In this document: positions 16,388 to 25,063 of the stretch, one piece after another | How the letters are laid out: each line of letters opens with the position of its first letter | How positions within the stretch are numbered: the first letter of the stretch is position 1 | Position numbers and translations under genes: made by a program | Source: Pontixanthobacter aestiaquae | GTDB lineage: Bacteria > Pseudomonadota > Alphaproteobacteria > Sphingomonadales > Sphingomonadaceae | DNA length: 64,000 nt | Assembly: GCF_009827455.1 (NCBI RefSeq) | Contig: NZ_WTYZ01000001.1 | Span: forward strand, 682,001 to 746,000 | Direction of reading: 5' to 3' | The notes under the pieces: generated by a model | Databases searched by the model: none | Seen by the model: the letters and a program-made list of their open reading frames with translations, nothing else | What the model was told of the DNA's origin: nothing

Positions 16388-17350
16388 ATGAGCACTCCCC
16401 CCGCAATCCAGATACGTGACGTCGTGAAACGCTATGCCGGTGTGGGTGGGGGCGTGAAGGGCGAGGAAGGTAAGCTCGCGCTTAAAGGCGTCAGCTTTGA
16501 CGTACCCCAAGGCGGAATATTCGGATTGCTTGGGCCCAATGGCGCTGGCAAGAGTACGCTAATCAATGTGCTTGCCGGATTGGTCACCAAGACCAGCGGA
16601 ACTGCCGAAATCTGGGGCTTTGATATTGACGAGCAGCGCCGCAATGCGAAGCGCGCAATCGGGATTGTCCCGCAGGAAATCGTCTTCGATCCGTTCTTCA
16701 CGCCATATGAAGTGCTGGAAAACCAGGCCGGTTTTTATGGTATCGCCAAAAGCCTGCGCCGCTCGGAAAAACTGCTCGAAGCTGTCCATTTGGCGGATAA
16801 ACGCGATGCCTATGCGCGCACGCTATCGGGCGGGATGAAGCGGCGACTTCTGATCGCCAAGGCCATGGTCCACTCGCCGCCGATTCTGGTGCTGGATGAG
16901 CCGACCGCTGGCGTCGATGTTGAACTGCGCCGCCTGCTGTGGGAGCTGGTACAGGAACTCAATGCAGATGGGGTGACAGTGGTTCTGACCACGCATTATC
17001 TCGAAGAGGCAGAGCAATTATGTGACCGGATTGCGATTATCAATCACGGGGAACTGATCGCCAACAAGCCCACCCGCGAAATGGTCGATATGGCGCGCGA
17101 GAAGATTGTCGCGGTGACTGTCGGCGCCGATCTGAGCGCTGCGCCAACACACGCTGCTTTCGTCAAATCCGAACTGGCGGGGAGCCGCGGTGTCGAAGTG
17201 ACGTATGACAAGGATAAGCTCACGGCGGGGCAAGTGCTCGCGATCCTGCAGGAGCAAGGACTGGTCATCGAGGATGTGACAACACGCGAAGCCGATCTGG
17301 AAGATGTGTTTGTCTCGCTGACCAGCGCAGCCACGCAGCACCCCGCCTGA
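16388..17350 (+). CDS. ABC transporter ATP-binding protein (ABC-2 / multidrug type)
   Basis: The 320-residue ATPase has Walker A GPNGAGKST (residues 49-57), the signature LSGGM (146-150), Walker B ILVLDEPT (about 166-173) and the switch His in TTHYLEEA. The C-terminal tail of about 90 residues is typical of NodI/CcmA-like ABC-2 exporters. Residues 20-30 hold an extra Gly/Glu-rich insertion. Its stop overlaps the next ATG (TGATG). No permease gene is adjacent, so the transported substrate and partner cannot be told. Confidence 0.93.
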   Translation: MSTPPAIQIRDVVKRYAGVGGGVKGEEGKLALKGVSFDVPQGGIFGLLGPNGAGKSTLINVLAGLVTKTSGTAEIWGFDIDEQRRNAKRAIGIVPQEIVFDPFFTPYEVLENQAGFYGIAKSLRRSEKLLEAVHLADKRDAYARTLSGGMKRRLLIAKAMVHSPPILVLDEPTAGVDVELRRLLWELVQELNADGVTVVLTTHYLEEAEQLCDRIAIINHGELIANKPTREMVDMAREKIVAVTVGADLSAAPTHAAFVKSELAGSRGVEVTYDKDKLTAGQVLAILQEQGLVIEDVTTREADLEDVFVSLTSAATQHPA

Positions 17351-17649
17351 TGTTGCTTGTTATCGGCACGGTCCGGATGCCGCCTGAAAACCTGAATGAA
17401 GCGCGCTATGCGATGCAGGAAATGATCGAGGCAAGTTTGGAAGAGGATGGCTGCCAGGCCTATTCTTACTCCGAAGATGTGCTCGAACCCGGCCTTGTCC
17501 ACGTTACCGAAATCTGGCGCGACCGCGAGGCATTGGATGCGCATTTCGAAACCGATCACCTGCTGGAATGGCGTGCCAATTGGGACCGCTTTGGCATCCA
17601 TGACCGCGATCTGCATATGATCGAGGCGGGCGAGATGGAGCGGCTTTAG
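17350..17649 (+). CDS. Antibiotic-biosynthesis-monooxygenase (ABM) family protein
   Basis: The 99-residue ferredoxin-like protein has the ABM pattern: IGTVRMPPEN at the start, CQAYSYSEDVLEPG in the middle and EIWRDREALDAHFETDHL near the end. Family members such as YgiN are small dimeric quinol or polyketide monooxygenases or heme-handling proteins. Its ATG overlaps the ABC ATPase stop, so the two are translationally coupled. Enzymatic role unknown. Confidence 0.87.
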   Translation: MLLVIGTVRMPPENLNEARYAMQEMIEASLEEDGCQAYSYSEDVLEPGLVHVTEIWRDREALDAHFETDHLLEWRANWDRFGIHDRDLHMIEAGEMERL

Positions 17650-17670
17650 CAGCCACTACCAAATCGCCCG

Positions 17671-17758
17671 CTCACCCTGAGCTTGTCGAAGGGTCACTTT
17701 TTCTTCAAGCACGGGCATCAAGTTAAGTGCGGCCCTTTGGCAGGCTCAGGGCGAACGG
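17671..17758. repeat. REPIN-like inverted repeat pair
   Basis: The left arm contains ACCCTGAGCTTGTCGAAGGG and the right arm, inverted, contains CCCTTTGGCAGGCTCAGGG, about 40 bases apart. This CCTGAGC(C/T)TGTCGAAGG motif is a well-known dispersed repeat in sphingomonad and xanthomonad genomes. Transcribed, the arms would fold into a long hairpin that could end the upstream ABC-ABM transcript. The right arm ends within the nadB ribosome-binding region. Confidence 0.8.
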
Positions 17759-17766
17759 AGTATTAA

Positions 17767-19353
17767 GTGTTAAAGCAGCAATATGACATTCTTATCATCG
17801 GTTCCGGTGCGGCGGGTCTTACCGCTGCCTTAGCGCTGGCCGAGCATAAGAAAGTGCTCGTGCTCGCCAAAGGTGGGCTCAACACCGGCTCGACCGCATG
17901 GGCGCAGGGCGGGATTGCCGCGGTGCTTGATGCGGGTGATACGTTTGATCATCACATCCACGATACAATGCGCGCGGGCGCCGGTCTGAACCGCCAAGAA
18001 ACTGTTGAATTCGTCATCGAACGTGCGCCGCGCAGTATCGAGCGGTTGGTTGAACTGGGCGTGCCCTTTAATCAGGATTCGGGTGACTTGCATCTCACGC
18101 GCGAAGGTGGGCATTCGCATCGCCGGATCGTGCATGTAAACGACGCGACCGGCTGGGCTGTGCAGGAGGCTTTGCTCAAGGCGGCTAATGCCAATCCCAA
18201 TATCACCATGCTGGCGGGCCGCGCCTGCGTCGATCTGATCACCGGCCGTAATGCGGAGGAATATTCGGGATCGGGCCGCGTTTGGGGCGCCTATGCGCTC
18301 AATCAGGAAACGGGTGAGGTCGAGACCTATACAGCGACAGCGACCATTCTGGCGGCAGGCGGCGCTGGCCGCGTCTATCAATTCAGCACCGCTCCGCGCG
18401 GCGCAACCGGAGACGGGATCGCGATGGCGTGGCGTGCGGGCGCGCGCGTTTCCAATATGGAGATGATGCAGTTCCACCCTACCTGCCTGTATAATCTCGA
18501 CGTCAAAAACTTCCTGATTACCGAGGCTGTGCGCGGCGAGGGCGGACATCTGCTCCATCCCGAAACCGGTCACCGTTTCATGGCAGATTACGATCCCGAG
18601 CGGATGGAACTGGCGCCGCGCGATGTCGTGGCGCGCGCGATCGACGACCAGATCAAACGCTATGGCCTCGACTATGTTCATCTTGATATCAGCCACGCAA
18701 CGCCCGAATTTGTGACCGGCCATTTCCCGACGATCCATGAGAAGCTGATGGGCCTCGGGATCGATATGACCAAGGGGCCCATTCCGGTTGTTCCGGCGCA
18801 GCATTATACCTGCGGCGGGGTCCTTGTCGGGCTGGATGCGCGGACCGATCTGCCGGGCCTATGGGCGGCTGGTGAAGTGACCGAGAGCGGGCTGCATGGT
18901 GCAAACCGCTTGGCGTCCAATAGTCTGCTCGAATGCTTTGTATTCGGCGAAGCGGCAGCGCGGGACATTCTGGGCCGGTGGGACGAATTGCTGAACCCGC
19001 CCGCGATTAAGGAATGGGACGAAAGCCGCGTGACCGATTCCGACGAGGAAGTCGTGGTCAAACAGAACTGGACCGAAATCCGCCGCTTTATGTGGAATTA
19101 TGTCGGGATTGTGCGCACCACCAAACGCCTCGAACGCGCCCGCAATCGCATCGAGATGATGAACAAAGAGGTGGATGATTATTATGGCAGCTTCCGGGTC
19201 ACGACCGATCTGATCGAACTGCGCAATCTGCTGCAGGCCGCAGAACTCATCGTGCGATCAGCGCTAGAGCGGCATGAAAGTCGCGGACTGCATTACACTC
19301 TCGATTATCTCGAAACAGCGGATATTGCGCGCGACACGGTGTTGGTGCCTTGA
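17767..19353 (+). CDS. nadB: L-aspartate oxidase
   Basis: NadB oxidises L-aspartate to iminoaspartate, the first step of de novo NAD synthesis in the cytoplasm. The 528-residue flavoprotein has the FAD motif IIGSGAAG (Gly12, 14, 17), the STAWAQGGIAAV segment, the catalytic-region HPT and HGANRLASNSLLE motifs, and the C-terminal helical domain. The start is GTG 17767 with GGAG seven bases before it. nadA and nadC are not adjacent, which is unusual. The stop overlaps the next gene's TTG start. Confidence 0.93.
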   Translation: MLKQQYDILIIGSGAAGLTAALALAEHKKVLVLAKGGLNTGSTAWAQGGIAAVLDAGDTFDHHIHDTMRAGAGLNRQETVEFVIERAPRSIERLVELGVPFNQDSGDLHLTREGGHSHRRIVHVNDATGWAVQEALLKAANANPNITMLAGRACVDLITGRNAEEYSGSGRVWGAYALNQETGEVETYTATATILAAGGAGRVYQFSTAPRGATGDGIAMAWRAGARVSNMEMMQFHPTCLYNLDVKNFLITEAVRGEGGHLLHPETGHRFMADYDPERMELAPRDVVARAIDDQIKRYGLDYVHLDISHATPEFVTGHFPTIHEKLMGLGIDMTKGPIPVVPAQHYTCGGVLVGLDARTDLPGLWAAGEVTESGLHGANRLASNSLLECFVFGEAAARDILGRWDELLNPPAIKEWDESRVTDSDEEVVVKQNWTEIRRFMWNYVGIVRTTKRLERARNRIEMMNKEVDDYYGSFRVTTDLIELRNLLQAAELIVRSALERHESRGLHYTLDYLETADIARDTVLVP

Positions 19354-20336
19354 AGGTGCATCTGCTCGTCCTGTTGGCGGCGGCTGGGCTTGCCGGTGGC
19401 GCCGTTGTTGCTCAGGATGCAACGCGGAACGATGCCGCTGCTAACGAGATCGTCGTCACCGCCCAGCTTTCTGGCGCGCCAATGTGGACGATCACTACCG
19501 CGCGCGGCGCGGTCATTCTGGTAGGCGAAATCCGCGAGGTCCCCAAATCTACGCCATGGTTTCCGGGACGGCTGGAAAGAGCGACGCAAAATGCCGACCG
19601 GGTGATTCTCGGGATTAAACCCAAAATCTCCCCCGGCGATATGCTCCGGCTTATCTTTGCCGGAGGGAAAATCACCAAATTGCCCAAGGGGACGGCGGCG
19701 AATGATTATCTGGATGCAGATCGCCGCGCGCGGCTGGCGGCGCTGGAGACGCGCTATAACAAGGACTATTCGCGGCGGAGCTTCCTGATGACATCGTTCG
19801 ACCTGCTTTCGCGGCAGCTCGGCCTAACCAAGAACACGGGCAAGGATGCGACCGAAGTGGTCAAGAAAGCCGCGCGCAAAGCTGATGTGCCGAGCGAACC
19901 GGTCGGCACGGTGCGCGGCGAAGACTTGCTCGACAGTCTCGCCGATGCCCCGCCCGAATCGCACCTGCCGTGCCTTGATGCGGCAATGACTGCGACTGAA
20001 ATCGGCCCTGAGCTGATCGAACAAAGAGGACAGGACTGGAGCGCCTTCGACATCCCGGCAGTGATGAACAACCCGTTGGAGGTCGCACTCAGCCGCTGCT
20101 GGCCATGGACCGATGCGGACGTTGCCAGCGAACTGCGCGGGCAGTGGGTGGATGCGATCAGCGGCGCGGCGGCTGGTGAAGGCACGACGCTGGCGGTCGT
20201 TCCGCTACGGACGCTCGCTGAGAACGGCGGGGTGCTGGATGTGCTGCAAATGAGCGGGTTTGAGGTGAAAGGGCCGGAGTGGCGCAAGGAGGGTGACGCG
20301 GCACAGGTGTTTCGCAAGGCAACTCAATCACCCTAA
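19350..20336 (+). CDS. TraB/GumN family protein, exported
   Basis: The 328-residue protein has a signal peptide (MKVHLLVLLAAAGLAGGAVVAQ) and then the TraB/GumN domain: MWTITTARGAVILVGEIREVPKSTPWFP at its start and a C-terminal TLAVVPLRTLAENGGVLDVL-like strand-helix unit. The usual GxxH of many members reads GEIREVP here, so the putative metal ligands are not all present. The start is TTG 19350, which overlaps the nadB stop; a GTG at 19356 is an alternative. The function of the family is not settled. Confidence 0.82.
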   Translation: MKVHLLVLLAAAGLAGGAVVAQDATRNDAAANEIVVTAQLSGAPMWTITTARGAVILVGEIREVPKSTPWFPGRLERATQNADRVILGIKPKISPGDMLRLIFAGGKITKLPKGTAANDYLDADRRARLAALETRYNKDYSRRSFLMTSFDLLSRQLGLTKNTGKDATEVVKKAARKADVPSEPVGTVRGEDLLDSLADAPPESHLPCLDAAMTATEIGPELIEQRGQDWSAFDIPAVMNNPLEVALSRCWPWTDADVASELRGQWVDAISGAAAGEGTTLAVVPLRTLAENGGVLDVLQMSGFEVKGPEWRKEGDAAQVFRKATQSP

Positions 20337-20352
20337 TCCCTGCTGCTTTCGA

Positions 20353-20388
20353 TTGACTCTATATAAGTGTATTGTATGTATAATACAC
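20353..20388 (+). promoter_or_regulatory. Promoter-like box overlapped by an inverted repeat
   Basis: TTGACT (20353-20358) and TATAAT (20379-20384) resemble sigma-70 boxes, though their 20-base spacing is long. GTGTATT (20367-20373) and AATACAC (20382-20388) form a perfect 7-base dyad that covers the -10 box, as a repressor operator would. It lies 28 bases upstream of the serine hydrolase gene at 20416. Confidence 0.5.
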
Positions 20389-20415
20389 CATCATTGAGTT
20401 TTTGGAAATTAGTAT

Positions 20416-21603
20416 ATGGGCCAGATTTTCCGGTTTTTTTTCGGGGCTGTCGTCATCGGCTTTTTAGGTGCTTGCGTTTCGGTCGGCCAGAACGTCGGGC
20501 CAAGTGAAAACGCCATGCCTGTGACAAGAGAAAATGCCCGGCTGGCAAGCTGGCTTGGAGCACGGTTCGAACAGCTTGCGGAAGACGAGAATATTCCCGG
20601 AATGTCGATCGGTGTGGTGCGGAATGGGGCGAATTCCGCCGTCGTAAATTTGGGGTATCATAATCGTTCTGCACAACAGCCGACCGGATCGAATTCGATT
20701 TACCAGATAGCCTCGCTTTCAAAGACGTTGACCGGGGCCATGGTGAACAGTCTGATTGCGCGAGGCCGAATTGATCCGCAGGCATCTGTCGGTAGCTATC
20801 TTTCGCCCCTAGTCGATGCCGAAGCCAAAGTGCAGCTCGATATGATTACTGTCGAGAACCTGCTTCAGCATACCGCCGGAATTTCCGAAACAGACTGCTC
20901 GGTTTATCGCGAAAGACAGGAAGGCGAGGCGTGGTCACAAGGATATACGCGTGGGCAGCTGGTGACTGATCTTGATGCGCTTGAAATCAATCCGGAAAGA
21001 ATCGGGAAATTTGCGTATTCCAGCTGCGGTTATGCCGTCTTGGGCCTGGTGGCGGAAGTCGCCGCGAATAAGGGTTTTGCAGCACTGATCGACGAATATA
21101 TCACTGACGCATACGGTATGAAAGACACAGCAATTTCGCTAAGCGCAAGCCAGTTAAAACGCCTGACCACTCCTTACCGAAAAGATGATCGTGCCATTGC
21201 TACCGCTGTTTCCGATATGGGCATGGCTACGCCGGGCAGCGCGATTTATTCAACCATCGATGATTTGATGATCTTCCAGCTTGCCCAGATGCGGGCATAT
21301 CGCGCGGCGGCATCAGGTGGCAAACCGTCACCGCTGGTTTTGACCCGGCGGATGGCGGACGTGCCGGGAGAGCCGGTAAAATTTGGCTACGGCCTGATCC
21401 AGTTGAGCCATCCGAAAGGTATTTTCTATCTGCACGATGGTGATGCCGATGGGTTTGCGTCAGTCTATGTATTTTCACCGGAGCATGATCTGGGATTGAC
21501 TATCCTGACCACCAGCGGCGGAAAATGGCTTAACGATGCAGCAATCGAGACGATGGTGGAAATGATAGATCGCACCTATCTTTCTGAAGGGGTTCGAGAC
21601 TGA
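20416..21603 (+). CDS. Beta-lactamase-fold serine hydrolase, lipoprotein
   Basis: The 395-residue protein has a lipoprotein signal ending FLGAC (Cys near residue 20). Next comes the class C beta-lactamase/DD-peptidase fold, with the nucleophile Ser in SLSK (S-x-x-K), a Tyr-Ser-Ser in place of the usual Y-x-N motif (FAYSSCGYA), and HDGDADG in the position of the KTG/HxG box. Such proteins act on peptidoglycan peptides, D-amino acid peptides or esters. A dyad-covered promoter precedes it. The substrate is unknown. Confidence 0.88.
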   Translation: MGQIFRFFFGAVVIGFLGACVSVGQNVGPSENAMPVTRENARLASWLGARFEQLAEDENIPGMSIGVVRNGANSAVVNLGYHNRSAQQPTGSNSIYQIASLSKTLTGAMVNSLIARGRIDPQASVGSYLSPLVDAEAKVQLDMITVENLLQHTAGISETDCSVYRERQEGEAWSQGYTRGQLVTDLDALEINPERIGKFAYSSCGYAVLGLVAEVAANKGFAALIDEYITDAYGMKDTAISLSASQLKRLTTPYRKDDRAIATAVSDMGMATPGSAIYSTIDDLMIFQLAQMRAYRAAASGGKPSPLVLTRRMADVPGEPVKFGYGLIQLSHPKGIFYLHDGDADGFASVYVFSPEHDLGLTILTTSGGKWLNDAAIETMVEMIDRTYLSEGVRD

Positions 21604-21653
21604 ACGCGAACGCGGTCCCAACCCCCTCAAAAAGGTTGTGCGGCTGTTTTCGA

Positions 21654-21785
21654 TCACCTCTGCAACCCGTTCCGCGCCACTTGCAGTTCCAACCGCTTCA
21701 CTTCGCGGATGACGCCGAGACGAACGTTATCGCACAGGACACCGTACTTGTCCTCTAGCTGCCTGATCGTCGCACTGTTTTTAGC
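21654..21785 (-). pseudogene. Gene remnant sharing the 3' end of the DUF6768-like gene
   Basis: On the minus strand an open frame without a start codon reads KNSATIRQLEDKYG... and then VIREVKRLELQVAR, ending at the stop at 21656-21654. The last part matches the C-terminus of the DUF6768-like protein encoded at 23063-23449. At DNA level, 21674-21715 and 23083-23124 are the same in 40 of 42 bases and in the same orientation. The dipeptidase gene lies exactly between the two copies. It looks like a scar of duplication or insertion, not a working gene. Confidence 0.7.
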
Positions 21786-21796
21786 CGCACGCCGCG

Positions 21797-22921
21797 TCAG
21801 CCCAGAACCTCAGTAAGTACACGGCGCCAATTGTCCCCCATGATCTTGTCGATATCGCTTCTGGTAAAGAAGGGATCCGCTTCAAGCGCTTGCTCAATCA
21901 GACGCATCCGGTCGATGTTATTGAGCTCGGGGATGATCACATGTGCTGGAAGCTGCGAGAAGCCCGGTACACCGCTATTGTGAATGGATTGCCACCACTC
22001 ATGGTACTGCTTTACGCCTTCTGCATTGTTGTTGTTCAATGCCCGCAGTTCTTGCTGCCCGCTCATCGGGTAATCATTGGCAATCGCTGCGGCATCGATC
22101 CCTCCAACATTGACCAGATGCCGGAGATTATCGAGATAGTGACTTACGTTCGGCTCAGGGTCGTTGGTCAACCAAAAAGTCATCATGAATATCCCCATGG
22201 CTCCTCCTGAATCTGCTACCGCCCGGATCATCTTGTCTGACGCACATCGGGGATTGTCGACGATGGCCCGACAGGCGCCGTGCGAGAGAATAAACGGCGA
22301 TTGAGTGAGTTGCCCAACGTCCAGTGCTGTTGGTTCCGAACTGTGTGAGACGTCCGGGATGATTTTTAGACGGTTCATTTCGCGCAGACCGTCTTTGCCA
22401 AGCGCGGTCAAACCACTTTGCTTGGCCTCTAGCGCGCCGCCTGCAAACAGATTGTCGTGGTGATGCGTGAACTGCAGCACGCGAAGACCCTTGTCGTGGA
22501 AATATCCGATCCTGTCGAGATTATCTTCAATCGGTTCGCAAGACTGGAACTGGAGGAAGACCGCCAGCTTGCCCTGCTGGTTAATCTCCGAACCCTTCTT
22601 CGCAATGAAGGCCTGCGGATAGGTGCCTTTGGTGGAGCCGATGACAGCATCGATATTCTCGTCGCATGCTTCGAAGGTTCGGATCCACCCTCGCGAACCA
22701 TCTTCGCGCGTAATCTCGGTTACTTTTGAAGCGTCGATGATAGCTGCATGCAAGCCGGACCGATTCACATCTTCGCTGTCGCCGCGTAAGAAGCTCAACC
22801 CGTCTATATAGAGACGGCCGCTGGATGGTGGTTTGATCGGCCCACTGGTTTTGAGCGGGCTACATGCTGCCACCGCCCAAGAGGCACTGGCACCTATCAT
22901 TGATCGTCTGTCGAGCTTCAT
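21797..22921 (-). CDS. Membrane-dipeptidase-like (peptidase M19) protein
   Basis: The 374-residue protein begins with a Tat-like or lipoprotein-like leader (MKLDRRSMIG...AVAACS). The M19 barrel follows, with GKLAVFLQFQSCEPI, GLRVLQFTHHHDN, IPDVSHSS (metal His), ILSHGACRAI (metal His), GGAMGI and GIDAAAIANDYP. The usual N-terminal zinc pair H-x-D (DGHND) is DGLSF here, so one metal site appears altered. The start at 22921 has AAGGA about ten bases upstream. GC is lower than in neighbouring genes. The gene is flanked by 42-base direct repeats (21674 and 23083), which hints at insertion. Confidence 0.82.
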   Translation of the reverse strand: MKLDRRSMIGASASWAVAACSPLKTSGPIKPPSSGRLYIDGLSFLRGDSEDVNRSGLHAAIIDASKVTEITREDGSRGWIRTFEACDENIDAVIGSTKGTYPQAFIAKKGSEINQQGKLAVFLQFQSCEPIEDNLDRIGYFHDKGLRVLQFTHHHDNLFAGGALEAKQSGLTALGKDGLREMNRLKIIPDVSHSSEPTALDVGQLTQSPFILSHGACRAIVDNPRCASDKMIRAVADSGGAMGIFMMTFWLTNDPEPNVSHYLDNLRHLVNVGGIDAAAIANDYPMSGQQELRALNNNNAEGVKQYHEWWQSIHNSGVPGFSQLPAHVIIPELNNIDRMRLIEQALEADPFFTRSDIDKIMGDNWRRVLTEVLG

Positions 22922-23062
22922 GGTTACTTCATCCTTGCGTCGAATGTGGGTCGCCATATCGAAATTTAGCGGCACACTTCGTTTGACATAGATGGTGAGT
23001 CGTGGCCATTGCTTTAGGCCGCGACGATTGGAGGTGCCTGGGCCGACGAGGGTGCATTTTGC

Positions 23063-23449
23063 TTACTTGTCTTTTGGGCCGCGCGCCACTTGCAGTTCCA
23101 GTCGCTTCACTTCGCGGATGACGCGGTTGGCTTGCAATGTGGGCCATAGGGTCAGCTTGGTCATGGTGGCGAGGATCAGCAGGGTCGCGGAAGGGATGCC
23201 CCAGTGGAGCGCTTCCAGTGTATCGCTCGCGGCGAAAAAGCGCATCGCCATCCAGATTGATGCGCCGAACATGATCAATTGCGCGGCCATCAACAGCCAG
23301 CTGATCCAGCCAATCGGGCCGCCAAATACGCCCCAGACCTGTTTGAAATAGCCGGGCTCTTCGCCAATCGCGCCGAGCAACTCGCGTTCCTCTGCATCGA
23401 GAGCTTCATCGATCATCCGGTCGAGATCATCTGTAATGTTGGTGCTCAT
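23063..23449 (-). CDS. DUF6768-like membrane protein, coupled to the ECF sigma factor
   Basis: The 128-residue protein has an acidic N-terminus (DDLDRMIDEALDAEERELLG), two hydrophobic segments (about residues 45-70 and 82-105) and a basic helical tail REVKRLELQVARGPKDK. This is the layout of the DUF6768 family. AAGGAG precedes ATG 23449, which overlaps the sigma-factor stop (ATGA). The coupling and the membrane location suggest that it controls the sigma factor in the manner of an anti-sigma, but it has no recognised anti-sigma domain. Confidence 0.8.
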   Translation of the reverse strand: MSTNITDDLDRMIDEALDAEERELLGAIGEEPGYFKQVWGVFGGPIGWISWLLMAAQLIMFGASIWMAMRFFAASDTLEALHWGIPSATLLILATMTKLTLWPTLQANRVIREVKRLELQVARGPKDK

Positions 23450-24000
23450 GGTGTTTCTCCTTCTGGATCCAAAATCGCGCGCAGTTTCTTCCGCGCATTC
23501 ATCAATCTGGTTTTCACCGTTCCCACTGGAACGGCAAGCGCGACGGCGACTTCGGCGACTCGCAGTTCTTCGAAATGGTAAAGCGCGATGGCGGCGCGCT
23601 CTCCTGCCGGCAATTGGCGGATCGCTTCGCGCAGCGGGCCAAGATCCGATGGTTCTTCTGGCGCGCAACTGGTTTCGCGCGGCTCGCTTTCAATGGCGGT
23701 CATCAGTTGGCGGGTCTTGACCAGCGATCCGATTTCGCGGTTGCAGGTCCGCGACACAATCCGGAAGGCCCAGACCGGAAAGGCTCGTTCTTCGCGCAGT
23801 TTCGACAGTCCGCGAATGATTTCGCTCCATGCGCTTTGCACTGCGTCATGCGCCAGTTCGCGGTCACCGGTCAGCCGCCACGCATGGGCGACCAGCTTGG
23901 GATGCCAACGGCGCACCAATTGCGTCAGCGCCGACCGGCTTCCCGCACGGGCCTCCGCCACCAGATATTCATCGAGTATCCTGGCGGCACCTGCACTCAT
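23446..24000 (-). CDS. ECF-type RNA polymerase sigma factor
   Basis: The 184-residue protein has sigma region 2 (LTQLVRRWHPKLVAHAWRLTGDRELAHDAVQSAW, with the DAVQ motif) and region 4 (LREAIRQLPAGERAAIALYHFEELRVAEVAVALAVPVGTVKTRLMNARKKLR), separated by a short linker. AAGGAG lies upstream of ATG 24000. The downstream overlapping gene encodes a two-helix membrane protein. The usual ECF autoregulatory promoter could not be recognised in 24001-24171. Confidence 0.92.
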   Translation of the reverse strand: MSAGAARILDEYLVAEARAGSRSALTQLVRRWHPKLVAHAWRLTGDRELAHDAVQSAWSEIIRGLSKLREERAFPVWAFRIVSRTCNREIGSLVKTRQLMTAIESEPRETSCAPEEPSDLGPLREAIRQLPAGERAAIALYHFEELRVAEVAVALAVPVGTVKTRLMNARKKLRAILDPEGETP

Positions 24001-24171
24001 CCGTTTGTATCTCCTTCAGGAAGTAAGTGCGGCGCAATGCCGGTTTGGTTCATTCCGGTAGCAATTTATTTTCCCGGCTGCGCGCCGCTCTGGTCGCGCG
24101 TGATTGTGCGCGTCGTCAATCTGTAGCATAGGGTCCGTTCGCTTTCGCAACCGACCGAACAGGACGACACT

Positions 24172-25059
24172 ATGCCGCAGATCACCGCCAATGGAATCCA
24201 GATCGAATATGAAGATTTTGGCAACCCGGCTCATCCGCCAATGCTGCTGATCATGGGATTTGGCGCGCAATTGACGTTGTGGCCGATCGAACTGGTCGAA
24301 GCTTTAGTCGAGCGCGGTTTTAGAGTGATCCGTTATGACAATCGCGATGTCGGCTTGAGCCATAAATTCGACGGGGTGAAAGCGCCCGGGATCATCAAGA
24401 TGACGATCCTGAACAAGTTCGGGATCACGCCCAAGGTTCCCTACACGCTCGAAGATATGGCCAATGACGGCGTTGGTCTGCTCGAGGCGCTCGGGCTGGA
24501 GAAAGCACATATTGTCGGTGCCAGCATGGGCGGCATGATCGCGCAGCATGTCGCGGCCAAACATGCCGACAAGGCGCTAACGCTCACGTCGATCTTTTCG
24601 ACCACAGGCAATCCCAAACTGCCGGCCGCCAAGAAAGAGGCGATGAAAGTGCTGATCACGCGGCCCGCCAGCATGGAAGAGGATGTGATGGTCGATCACG
24701 GCGTGAAACTGGCGCGGACGATTGGCAGCCCCGGCTATCCTGCTGATGAAGAGCGCCTGCGCGACCGGGTGACCACCAGCGTGCGGCGCAATATCTATCC
24801 CGAAGGCCCGACACGGCATCTGTCGGCCATTGTGGCCGATGGTGACCGGCGCGAGATGCTGCAGGGCGTGACAGTGCCGACCTTGGTATTGCATGGCGAA
24901 GATGACCCACTGGTGCCTGTCGAAGGCGGCCGCGACACTGCCGCAAGCATTCCGGGCGCCAAACTCAAGACATTCCCCGGCTGGGGTCATGATCTGCCCA
25001 TGGAACTGGTCGAAACCATTGCCGACGCGATCGCAGCGCATGCGAAAACCAATGGCTAG
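24172..25059 (+). CDS. Alpha/beta hydrolase
   Basis: The 295-residue protein has the fold's landmarks: the MGFGAQ oxyanion loop after strand 3, YDNRDVGLSH, the nucleophile elbow GASMGG (Ser near residue 125), the acid in HGEDDPLVP, and His in GWGHDLP near residue 280. It lacks a signal peptide. Sequences of this kind are annotated as esterase, epoxide-hydrolase-like or aclacinomycin-methylesterase-like; the substrate cannot be told. AGGAC precedes the ATG. The stop lies inside the start region of the next gene. Confidence 0.9.
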   Translation: MPQITANGIQIEYEDFGNPAHPPMLLIMGFGAQLTLWPIELVEALVERGFRVIRYDNRDVGLSHKFDGVKAPGIIKMTILNKFGITPKVPYTLEDMANDGVGLLEALGLEKAHIVGASMGGMIAQHVAAKHADKALTLTSIFSTTGNPKLPAAKKEAMKVLITRPASMEEDVMVDHGVKLARTIGSPGYPADEERLRDRVTTSVRRNIYPEGPTRHLSAIVADGDRREMLQGVTVPTLVLHGEDDPLVPVEGGRDTAASIPGAKLKTFPGWGHDLPMELVETIADAIAAHAKTNG

Positions 25060-25063
25060 GCCG

